Positions 56,501-64,000 of a DNA stretch of 64,000 nt are shown one piece after another. The first letter of the stretch is position 1, and every line of letters starts with the position of its first letter. Origin of the DNA: Agriotes lineatus (Eukaryota; Arthropoda; Insecta; Coleoptera; Elateridae); assembly GCA_940337035.1 (NCBI GenBank), contig CALNHX010001062.1:62001-126000 (forward strand). The letters are read 5' to 3'. The notes beneath the pieces are model-generated. The model saw only the letters and a list, made by a program, of their open reading frames with translations. It was not told the DNA's origin and did no database searches. Made by a program: the position numbers and the translations under genes.

Positions 56501-57062
56501 ACATAAATGGTGCAGTAATGAATTAGCCATCATACAAGAACTACCCGAAGAATTGAAGGAGCAAACCTACCTCGAAATAAGTGAGGACGGCTTAAAGAAG
56601 TCATTGGGCGTTCACTGGTCTCCATATGAAGACGTGTTTTGCTTCAAGGTGGATGTGAAGCAAAAGGGATCCACAAAACGCAGCATATTATCCGAAGTCG
56701 CTAAAATTTTCGACCCTTTGGGTTGGTTAGCACCCATCATCATCACTGCTAAACTACTCATCCAAGAGCTATGGCTCGAAAATGTCAAGTGGGACGACCC
56801 AGTCTCAGAATGTATCCAAGGCAAATGGGAAACATTTAAATCTCAACTCAAATCAGTAGAAGAAATTACTTTACCAAGGTGGCTTTTTACCAAAAGGGAA
56901 GCCCAAATGGAACTACATGGATTCTGTGACGCTTCCGAAAGAGCTATTGGAGCCGTGGTCTACTCCAGAGTCATCACGTCATCAGGCCAATCCAAAGTAT
57001 CATTATTAATAGCCAAATCCAAGGTGGCACCAGCTCGAGCAAAGGCAACCCTACCAGACTAG
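53541..57062 (+). CDS. BEL/Pao gag-protease-RT-RNase H polyprotein (ends early)
   Basis: A frame of 1173 codons with a good start context (AAAATGGCC). About residues 215-370 are a DUF1759-type gag capsid (PIYEGNYEEWATFKDLF). Cysteine-rich nucleic-acid-binding motifs lie at about 413-475 (CKLCHGDHYIDNC, then CYRCLRH and CRICRFPHH). The aspartic protease (DUF1758 type) has its DPGS motif near 548. The RT of the Pao type has FSADIEKMYRQI near 883 and the catalytic YVDD near 954. The RNase H starts near 1126 with FCDASERAIGAVVY. The frame stops at 57062 inside RNase H, apparently from a one-base change. Upstream antisense frames are shadows. Confidence 0.9.
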   Translation: MANNMEEFNNLAIAQEELAQKIKQILSNSKKDPASRKNEAYIASRNKTLDELWNTATENHAKLGQLSIPTHNYFKTGYYDQIKAIYGEAKSYLQSCSKATEISNPSANRTQEEMVANPEQKVRIRKLQIRIQNFKQAMDDAELTQELGRPAITTRELREKWDRVVEMDEEVMSNDMASEQMHFSPEYTTLEDRYRNLIILLQAPTRNEQAAAISLPQVKIPIYEGNYEEWATFKDLFTKLVDDNQNMDDVIKMQYLKTHLKGEPSRLIQHLAVTQANYNTAWNLLQQRYQNNRLILTKLLDTIFDLPVLSKESAQGLKRLHDSIKECVEAIKNLGISTDSWGPWINRAIARKWDPETNKLYEQSLQCPNEVQDHQNLMAFLQVRFQSLESIDGARKPAQERPQKNYASASLNCKLCHGDHYIDNCSQFQRLPTHEKLEAVKTNRLCYRCLRHDSNIPCRAYFNCRICRFPHHTLLHKAQPPSRPLPAQRMRTSAHAAAMKTSNAPEKKPKSDIITANVGAQESQVLLATAMVQVKAASGMTHLLRVLIDPGSQGSFITEASAELLGLPRTKVRAEITGIGNSEPKIAKWKIPGLITPRFSSNFSLPVNLLILPKLTKAMPSSPIPNININSWSNIFIADPTFNQPGPIDIILGAEEYSKIILEGITKTKDGILGQNTELGWILSGTIGRQHNEIIKVNTMVAKIEEDEQLQKFWNIEEVSTKRKISPDDQVCENKFTDTVQRDQDGRYIVKIPFKQTPESMGKSKPSALARLLHLEKKLRQDQDLEIQYKKFMQEYLDLGHMERVEKKQENNGKYYIPHHGVIREASSSTKLRVVFDASNKASYGKSLNEVMYAGPKLQQELVDILLRWRTHKVVFSADIEKMYRQIKMDSQDQEYQRILWRFDQSQPIREYRLCTVTYGTASAPYLAIRTLHQLAEDEKSSFPLAAEVVKRDFYVDDVLSGADTLEEAIKQQGQLISLLKRGGFTLHKWCSNELAIIQELPEELKEQTYLEISEDGLKKSLGVHWSPYEDVFCFKVDVKQKGSTKRSILSEVAKIFDPLGWLAPIIITAKLLIQELWLENVKWDDPVSECIQGKWETFKSQLKSVEEITLPRWLFTKREAQMELHGFCDASERAIGAVVYSRVITSSGQSKVSLLIAKSKVAPARAKATLPD

Positions 57063-58657
57063 AACTCTGCGCAGCAGTACTACTTTCTAATCTATTACAA
57101 CGGGTAATTACAGCACTGGACATTCCTAAGGTATCTATCTTCGCCTGGACCGATTCCATGGTCACACTAGGTTGGATTAAGGGAGATCCAGTAAGATGGA
57201 AGACATTCGTCGCCAACCGCGTAGCCGAAATCAACCACCTGATTCCGGCCCAACACTGGAACCACGTCAAGTCAGAAGAAAATCCTGCAGACGTCATCTC
57301 CAGAGGTACTAGTCCAGGGAAATTAAAGGAACATAAACTATGGTGGGATGGTCCAAGTTGGTTAATTAACAAAGAGTTATGGCCGTGCCAACCAGACACC
57401 GCCACAACCAATGAAGAAGCAAAAGGTTACACTGTGCATCAAGCCACAGTTCATCAAGACGAGAACGAGATTATTCATCGCTTCTCGTCTCTGACAAGAA
57501 TGGTACGAGTTGTGTCCTATTGCCGAAGATTCATCAACAAGTGTAGGCGTCTTCCTATTCAACCAGGATGTCTATCAGTTAAAGAAATGGAAGACACCAT
57601 CCTCACACTCATCAAGGTCGTCCAAGGAAGTGATCCTATTTTGAAGGCAACAGGATCTCAACTCCAAAAGAGAAAATGTGTGGACTCCAACAACAAACTC
57701 GCAAATCTCAATCCATTCATCGATCAACATGGAATCGTACGTGTTGGAGGAAGGCTAGAAAATTCGAACCTATCCTACCACGAAAAACACCCAATTATCC
57801 TTCCTTATTCCAATCACATTTCCAAATTAATAATCCATGAGGCACATTTACGCACCTTACACGGTGGCACTCAGCTCACACTGTCCTATGTCCGAAGAAA
57901 ATATTGGATCATCAACGCAAAGAAAGCCGTCAGTTCCAGCATCAAGAAATGCTTTCGATGCATCCGATTCAAGGCAGAGGCAGCCCAGCAATTAATGGGG
58001 AATCTTCCACCATCAAGAGTTAATTCAACCCCGCCATTCTTCCATTCAGGAGTGGACTATGCCGGTCCAATACAAATCCGAACATCTAAAGGAAGAGGGC
58101 ATTCTTCATCCAAGGGATACATTGCTGTTTTTGTCTGTCTATCAACCAAGGCAATACACTTAGAAGCTGTCAGCGACATGACAACTAACAGCTTCCTAGC
58201 AGTCTTCAGGAGGTTCATCGCCCGAAGAGGACGCTGTGCACATCTTTATAGCGACAACGGAACGAATTTCGTTGGAGCAAGGAAGGTCTTGGACAAGGAA
58301 ATCCGTCAAGCAATGGAAGGCCCAGTTATCCAAGAAAATTTATCCACCATTGGTACTCAATGGCACTTCATCCCCCCAGTAGCCCCACACTTCGGAGGAA
58401 TATGGGAAGCAGGAGTAAAATCAATGAAGCATCATCTGAAGAGAACCATTGGCAACGCTACTCTAACATTCGAAGAATTAACAACTTTGCTTTGCCAAAT
58501 AGAAGCCTGCTTAAACTCACGTCCTCTGTGCCCACAAGGCAACAATATTGAAGACACCAGTGCATTGACACCAGGCCATTTCCTGATAGGAAGAGAGATA
58601 ATCTCACCACCGGACCCAATCAGCACACCAATATCTACAAATCTGTCAAATCGCTAG
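57063..58657 (+). pseudogene. BEL/Pao RNase H end and integrase, between a frameshift and a stop
   Basis: In a frame shifted from the upstream ORF, coding continues from about 57060 (ATG at 57158) to a TAG at 58655-58657. It holds the end of RNase H (FAWTDSMVTLGWI). The integrase zinc-binding region follows (HEAHLRTLHGG and CFRCIRFKAE, an H2C2 arrangement), then the catalytic core with D in VDYAGPI, D in YSDNGTNF and E in FGGIWEAGVKSM. All three acidic residues are kept. Coding resumes in the same frame after the TAG, so the stop is a point change that separates core from C-terminal domain. Confidence 0.85.
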
Positions 58658-58660
58658 AGA

Positions 58661-60766
58661 TTGATCCAAAAAATCAAGCAAGATTTTTGGAAATCATGGA
58701 GCTCAGACTACCTTCATGGATTGCAGCAAAGAAACAAATGGAAAAAACCGGTGGAGAATATAAAAGTTGGTGACCTGGTGCTAATCAAAGAAGAAAACAT
58801 TAATCCTAGTAAATGGCCATTAGCGAGAGTTGCCGACATTCATCCTGCAACCGATGGATCAGTACGAGTAATAACCATCCAGAAATCAGGAGGACATCAA
58901 TTAAAACGTTCCATAGGCAGTATCATTCCATTACCAAATAACGAAGAATCGCAGGAACCAGAGCCTGAAGAAAAAATTTCGGCCAACAGCACCCACACAC
59001 AATCATTCCCAGCACCAAAGAAAACTGTCACGTCCAAATGGAAAATGTTTCTACTAATATTTACTCTCCTTACTACAAATACATCGAGTAAGGCAGAATT
59101 CAACATACAAAAACCAGACGGCGGGTACTATGTAGAGCATATTGGACACGGGAAGATTGAACGAGGAACATTCAGGATCGAAATCCAGTTCGAGAGGGGG
59201 AAGATCGAAGAAGACTTCGAAACAGTTACCGACATGGTGGACAAATTCGACGACCTCTGCAACTCTGCGAAAGAACTGTCCGAAGACACGTTATGCAAGA
59301 CATTGGTGCATCATCTTCTGGAACAAAAAAGGCATATGGAATGGATTAAAACTGGCATGGAAGATATCATAGCAAGACGAGAGAAACGAGGAGTGCTTGG
59401 GACTGTACTAACGTCAATTTTCGGAGTAAATGACGAGGTCTATCAAGATATTGACAGACTCGACAAAAATCAACAGGAATTAATAAAAATGGACAGTCAA
59501 CAATCCAAATTCTTGCTGTCAGCACTTTCAAGATTTAATGAGACCGAAGAACGAATCGATCAGAAACTGGAACATTTCCAAGAGAAGCTGAACCAAGGAA
59601 TCAGGGCGATCAACAACATGGACAAGTGGTATAAGGCAACCGACTCCAACCGATTAAATATCCACATCATCAGTGTCTATCAAGTCGCCACAAATGTTAT
59701 TAGTGAACTGTGCAATTACCACACAAACATTTTGAACGTTCATTTCCAACAAGATAATTTTTACGAGTTAATAACACCTGCCCAAATCAAGCAAATCCTC
59801 GCAAATGCAACCAGTAAACTCTCGCCAAATTTAGAAATTTTACCGACCCCAATCCTAAAGGTCGACATCGGACATGATGACATCTACATCAACGTCCAAG
59901 GATACTTCATCATAGTAGAAAAAACCGAATATACCTTAATCAAGGTGACACCAATTCCTCTCCAAATTAACAATGGGTCCTACTGGGTGATCGACGTACC
60001 AAAAGGGATCTTCGCTGTGGATTACAACTTACAAATGTATTTTCAAGAGACAGATGAGGAATTCAAAGAAAATCTCCAAATTACTCCAAACACGTATATC
60101 TGCAGTCCAACAGTCGTGAAAGGAATTGAAAATAACCCAAATTGCATCATTGATGATATATATCATCGAACAGAAATTAGTCAGTGCAGCCTACGAAGAC
60201 ATCAGATCCAGTCCATTATTTGGAAACAACTATACATGGAAAACACCTGGATGTTCGTAGTCAACAAGCCAACCCGAATAGCTATCACTTGTAGTGGCAA
60301 TAGGGAAGAAGTCACTGTCAACACTACAGGTGTGATTCAGATCTCGTCAGACTGCATCATACAAACTCCAAAGAATACGTTAACCCCCAGGCATAGCAAG
60401 AAATTCAAGATCCTCGCAGGATATTCCAAGGCCGTCAGCATCAATTTTACCAACACAATAACACCCAACTCCTTTTCAGAAATTGCAGAGGAGCCAGTTC
60501 TAAAACAATCAGACCACTTCGAGGATCTACAAACTTCACAATTGGAATTCCAGCAGCACCTAAAGGACATTACTTGGAAAACCATCCGCCACCACTCCTA
60601 TCTATCCAGCGGGATAACAAGCAGCCTATTGGGAGGCGCTATTCTAATAGGAGCAGTCTACTACATTCGAAAAAGGATCAACCGAAGGAAGCATCAATCC
60701 AAACAACGCCAGTCAACCGTAGAGGAATATCCTTTAAGAACCCTTAATGTGGAAGAAACAATATAG
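58661..60766 (+). CDS. Integrase C-terminal domain fused in frame to an envelope-like (baculovirus F-type) protein
   Basis: The 701-codon frame has no early ATG of its own; the first codons continue the integrase. Residues 1-92 are the DUF5641-type integrase end (IKVGDLVLIKEENINPSKWP). A hydrophobic stretch at about 129-143 may be a signal peptide. A furin-type REKR lies at 240-243, followed by a small-residue, hydrophobic segment typical of fusion peptides. Heptad-rich helices follow (about 255-330), then a long extracellular part, a transmembrane segment at about 647-669 and a basic tail. This order resembles the F proteins of baculoviruses and gypsy-like elements. Membrane-fusion function is inferred only. 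There is no stop between integrase and envelope-like parts, so spliced or internal initiation would be expected. Confidence 0.8.
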   Translation: MIQKIKQDFWKSWSSDYLHGLQQRNKWKKPVENIKVGDLVLIKEENINPSKWPLARVADIHPATDGSVRVITIQKSGGHQLKRSIGSIIPLPNNEESQEPEPEEKISANSTHTQSFPAPKKTVTSKWKMFLLIFTLLTTNTSSKAEFNIQKPDGGYYVEHIGHGKIERGTFRIEIQFERGKIEEDFETVTDMVDKFDDLCNSAKELSEDTLCKTLVHHLLEQKRHMEWIKTGMEDIIARREKRGVLGTVLTSIFGVNDEVYQDIDRLDKNQQELIKMDSQQSKFLLSALSRFNETEERIDQKLEHFQEKLNQGIRAINNMDKWYKATDSNRLNIHIISVYQVATNVISELCNYHTNILNVHFQQDNFYELITPAQIKQILANATSKLSPNLEILPTPILKVDIGHDDIYINVQGYFIIVEKTEYTLIKVTPIPLQINNGSYWVIDVPKGIFAVDYNLQMYFQETDEEFKENLQITPNTYICSPTVVKGIENNPNCIIDDIYHRTEISQCSLRRHQIQSIIWKQLYMENTWMFVVNKPTRIAITCSGNREEVTVNTTGVIQISSDCIIQTPKNTLTPRHSKKFKILAGYSKAVSINFTNTITPNSFSEIAEEPVLKQSDHFEDLQTSQLEFQQHLKDITWKTIRHHSYLSSGITSSLLGGAILIGAVYYIRKRINRRKHQSKQRQSTVEEYPLRTLNVEETI

Positions 60767-60804
60767 TTTTCCTTTTCTTTTTCTTCGGCCTAAAATTGGC
60801 AATA

Positions 60805-60950
60805 TGTTTAAACTTGGTTTAAACACACATAAATTTTAATAACAAAATATACGAAGCCAGTCAGAAGTTCGAAATGTAATTCTGATTTCATAAACAAACA
60901 GTTTTAACCTCCAGTTTTACTTCATAATTTCGCAAGTTTATACGTAATTT
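60805..60950 (+). repeat. BEL/Pao 3' LTR, first 146 bp
   Basis: The sequence is identical by eye to 52800-52945. It stops at CGTAATTT, where the gypsy-type element begins. The rest should lie beyond that element, outside the window. Confidence 0.9.
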
Positions 60951-61865
60951 TGTAACAACCCGCAAGAAATTGCGTTATATTTATAAATCTTGTAGATTTT
61001 AAGTTGTCATGAGGAAGAATAAATCAAAGCCGTTCCTGCGTAAATTACAAATATAGCGAACGCAAAACGTTATAATACAATAAGCACAAAGTATTGAATT
61101 ACATCCGGTGCCGGTAATTCAGAGAATAGAGAATTGTCGAATTGACATTCAGGCAAATCCGCGTGAGAAATGCAACATTGCAAATCCAAGAATCCGCGAG
61201 TTGTAATTCAAAAATGCTATCTTGCAAAACGGGAGAGTACGAAAGACATTCGTTTTGTCCCGAAAGAAAATTACCTTTTGGGGAACGCGAACTGGACAGT
61301 CAGTCTTCCCGTATCCCGCGAGATAATAACTAATTACCGGCAAAAGCCGTTTCGGGCGACCGCGTCCCGGCGCCATGCCGCGAGCCGGGCGAAACCACCT
61401 AAGTCAAAATTGAAAGTTATATTCAAATCGTTATGTGACTAGTGCATGTGACAAGCCACTCAAAATTCAAGGATTGCCAACCAGGGGATCTAAAATCTAG
61501 CCGAACATATTTAAATTATTATAAGTGAACACGGTCGCGCCGTTTAAACTAAATAATCAAATCAAGGGGAAGTAGCCAACGCAGGAGTAGCAGGTCAGAC
61601 GTAATTGTTGTTATTTTATATTAACCAACTCAAAGGGCCGCCGCTAGATTTATTCTTTCCTTCCAAAGTAAATTGATGTCGTAAAAATTAAGCATAATGT
61701 TGATCAATCCTTTTAACGAAGCTACAGTTAATTAACCATTGATCAGATAGTGTAAAATTAATTTGTACTTGATCCAAATTTTTAAGTTCTTTTAATATAA
61801 GTTATTTATTCTTTTGTGGGAGTTTTATTTAACCATAACTAGTAACTTACAACCCCTAAGTTACA
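60951..61865 (+). repeat. 5' LTR of the gypsy-type element
   Basis: 915 bp bounded by TGTAACAACCCGCAAG and CCCCTAAGTTACA. The ends are inverted TGTAAC/GTTACA, like the LTR pair at 9.3-14.4 kb. The start is fixed by the break in the BEL LTR; the end is inferred. The sequence right after it (GCACAGTGGTCAGAAGATGA) should contain the primer site, which I could not assign to a tRNA. Frames at 61142-61442 are not genes. Confidence 0.7.
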
Positions 61866-62010
61866 GCACAGTGGTCAGAAGATGAGATTTCGACCTCTTA
61901 GGGCAAATGTGATATATGGGCTTAAAAGCAACCCATATATCACACAAACGTGGCAGCACGTAAAACTGGTAACCAGGGGGTTGACAAAACAAACCCCTTG
62001 GTTATAAATG

Positions 62011-62700
62011 GTGGCAGCGGTCTACAAAGAACCCTTATAGGAACCCTTAAAAACCACCCCTAAAGAATTTTTTTCGTTTTTTATAAAAATTTAAATATAT
62101 ACATCAATTAAATTCTGTTAACCATAGCATAAATCGTGGCAGCGGTTTAAAATACCCCTAATTACAGCCCCGAAATAAATTCTCAACAACAAGAAAAAAC
62201 AACCTAGATTTTTCTTCGTTTTCTATAAAAATTGAAATCTATGAAGATCTGCCAACCTTATATTATAAATGGTGGCAGCGGTCTACGGACTACCCTCTGA
62301 TTACACCCTTAAATAAGGTTTTCAACCCCTAAGACTCAGTTTTTGGAAAAATAAATTTTAAACATCTAACTCAATTAACATCTGCCAACCCTTACAAGTA
62401 GTGGCAGCGGAAAACTACCCTTAACTACAGCCCTTAAAAGCAACCCTCAAAAAAAAAATTTACGGAATTATGTTTATTTTTGTTTTTTTATTTAAGCATT
62501 TAGTTCAATTAACTTGTGCCAACCATAGAACAAAACGGTGGCATCGAACTACCCCAGCTTCCAAATTAAAGGCAGTAACCTCGAAATTAAAGTATCAACC
62601 CCTAGAAACTCAATTTTTTTTCTAGTTTTTTTATAAAAATTTAAACACCTACATTAATGAACATCGGCTAACCATAGCACAAAATGGTCGCAATGGTTTT
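62011..62700 (+). repeat. Leader repeats of 125-148 bp with GTGGCAGCGG core
   Basis: GTGGCAGCGG or a worn form occurs at 62011, 62136, 62272, 62401, 62538 and 62686, preceded by CCAACCATAGCAC-like and followed by ACTACCCYTA-like blocks and AT-rich TTTTTATAAAAATTTAAA. The six units are clearly tandem but diverged. The stretch from there to 63552 is AT-rich and non-coding. Confidence 0.75.
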
Positions 62701-63552
62701 AAACTACCCTTATAACTTGATTTTTCAACCCCTAACTGAAAAACACCCCTATATGAAATTTCAGCACGAAGGAGTTTTTGCAAGGAATTTTATCGGTTTG
62801 TAATACGCAGGGTGATCATAGGTTGCAAAAATTTGGCAGCCAAACCATCATGGCTTGGTGAAATAAATGCTACAACCTCCAATAAAATCTATTGTTCATC
62901 AAAAGGAAACCACATCACATTTATGGAAGGAATTACAGAAAGCGCCCAAATTAATATGTGCTTCTAACAATTTTTCGCTTGCAGCTATGTAAATAATTTT
63001 ATTTTTGTGCGATTTTGTGTGTTTTTTCTACGTTTTTCCTCTAGGAGCAACAAATTTTGGTAGGTTTATGTGTACAACAAGACGGCAACAATAAGGTGAA
63101 ATTCAACGTTGTACTAGTATTGAAAACAAGTCGAACGCTCTAAAATTAGCAACAAATACTATTCCCCGGTACTGTGCAAACGGTAAAAAGGGGGCTTCAA
63201 AAATTTGGTAGGCAAATAAAACAATTTTAAACAATTTTTCTGCTAATAAACTTCAACAATTGGGGATAAAATTCAAAATAAATACAAGTCCGGCATCATT
63301 TTCGCAAATTAAATATCGTTTAAAGCTTTGCCAAGGGTGGCACACATAAGCGTCACATAAATAATTAAACAAAACTTTTATGGGCGTCAATATAAGACAA
63401 AATTAACAACTTAGTGATTCAGAAAGACAATCATTTTATATATTCTAACCGAAAAATAAATTCACAGTTTGCAGTAGTGGAAAAATTTCACACATAGGTG
63501 CATATATATACAAATTTTAAATAATCAGCGAGCACTTATAATTTAAAATAAA

Positions 63553-64000
63553 ATGGTATCGCACGCAGCAGCCATGGATTTGCCGTCGGGTAATCAAGCA
63601 ACATTACAACCATTTGTGACGTTAGGGATGATTGCTTCTACCGTGGAAAATTTTAGTGGCAAAAACAATATTAGGCAATATTTTGAAAAATTAGACCAAC
63701 GAGGCATTTTAGACAATTGGTCGGATAGTACAAAATTTAATATTTTGAAATATAGGTTAACAGGGGATGCTTATAGTTATTTCAGAACCAATCAAGACCT
63801 CGACGCTTTGAGTTATAATGAGTTAAAAGAAAAATTAATAGGCAAGTTTACACCAGCGAAAATACCGGGCAAAGCGCTCATACGGCTGGGTAAATGTTAT
63901 CAAAAATACGACGAACCAATAGCTAATTATGTGTTGCGATTAAAAACGTTAGGCACAGAAATTTTAACAGACGATTTAAAACATGCGACGGACAGTGAAA
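63553..64000 (+). CDS. Ty3/gypsy gag, N-terminal part (runs off the window)
   Basis: ATG at 63553 opens 149 codons without a stop to the window edge. After a short leader (VSHAAAMDLPSGNQ) it reads VENFSGKNNIRQYFEKLDQR, then KFNILKYRLTGDAYSYFR and LSYNELKEKLIGKFTPAKIP, then RLGKCYQKYDEPIANYVLRL. This is the retrotransposon gag (capsid) fold pattern, with the YRLxGxA and SYxELKxxLxxKF motifs. Zinc knuckle, protease and RT are expected beyond the edge. Confidence 0.85.
   Translation, partial: MVSHAAAMDLPSGNQATLQPFVTLGMIASTVENFSGKNNIRQYFEKLDQRGILDNWSDSTKFNILKYRLTGDAYSYFRTNQDLDALSYNELKEKLIGKFTPAKIPGKALIRLGKCYQKYDEPIANYVLRLKTLGTEILTDDLKHATDSE

Larger units (their letters stand above)
52800..60950 (+). 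mobile_element. BEL/Pao LTR retrotransposon with envelope-like domain, 3' LTR interrupted
   Basis: The 5' LTR (from TGTTTAAACTTGGTTTAAAC) reappears at 60805 and runs 146 bp without a visible difference, then is cut by a gypsy-type LTR element. Between them one set of frames encodes gag, protease, RT, RNase H, integrase and an envelope-like protein. Two breaks are visible: a frameshift in RNase H near 57060 and an in-frame TAG in integrase at 58655-58657. LTR identity suggests a young insertion. Insect BEL elements with envelope genes are classed with the Belpaoviridae. Confidence 0.9.
60951..64000 (+). mobile_element. Ty3/gypsy LTR retrotransposon, 5' part, inserted in the BEL 3' LTR
   Basis: An LTR with TGTAAC...GTTACA ends (60951-61865) is followed by a long repetitive leader and the start of a gag gene that runs off the window. 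Only one LTR is visible, so its 3' limit and target duplication lie downstream. Confidence 0.8.

Overview
The window looks like a slice of an AT-rich insect genome. Beetle is my best guess, but no sequence here proves the order. The evidence is a short-intron GMPPA-like gene remnant, a C2H2 zinc-finger gene, RTE- and CR1-type LINEs, BEL/Pao and Ty3/gypsy LTR elements, hAT and mariner-type MITEs, and P/THAP9-type DNA transposons. There are no bacterial genes, CRISPR arrays or operons. The only likely host genes are the zinc-finger gene near 27.9-29.8 kb and a dead, intron-containing piece of mannose-1-phosphate guanylyltransferase alpha near 23.4-24.0 kb. Almost everything else is mobile DNA, often nested several layers deep.

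Layout. 0.9-3.6 kb: two inverted-repeat elements meet at a shared 8-bp GTTCTAGG; the first holds an RTE LINE fragment, and a mariner-type MITE cuts the end of the second. 4.6-6.1 kb: an unclassified GC-richer stretch. 7-8.4 kb: a cluster of foldback elements and MITEs. 9.3-14.4 kb: a young LTR element with 1.5-kb LTRs, a tRNA-type primer site and no genes. 14.9-15.6 kb: a 145-bp tandem repeat followed by a long CA microsatellite. 16.6-18.2 kb: RTE and CR1 LINE fragments. 18.7-26.3 kb: a chain of inverted-repeat elements, several flanked by the same 8-bp target. The largest (20764-26275) encloses a decayed THAP/P-type transposase and the GMPPA pseudogene.

27.9-29.8 kb: the zinc-finger gene, whose frame is broken by a 10-bp deletion inside the finger array. 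30.35 kb: a 5S-rRNA-derived repeat. 31.0-43.9 kb: a second gene-less LTR element whose 5' LTR is split by a 7-kb P/THAP9-type transposon, which itself carries a MITE in its intron. 44.0-45.6 kb: an RTE LINE tail cut by a hAT MITE. 47.1-51.0 kb: a CR1-like LINE with ORF1 and ORF2, its endonuclease cut by three MITEs nested one inside another. 51.0-51.9 kb: a 292-bp tandem repeat. 52.8-60.95 kb: a BEL/Pao element with gag, protease, RT, RNase H, integrase and an envelope-like domain resembling baculovirus F proteins. 60.95 kb to the end: a Ty3/gypsy element inserted in the BEL 3' LTR, with the start of gag at the window edge.

The nesting gives relative ages. The LTR pairs differ by about 0.5-0.7 percent by eye, so both gene-less LTR elements are young and the P-type insertion in one LTR is younger still. 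Boundaries marked by target-site duplications were read directly. Family names rest on motif recognition without a database search.
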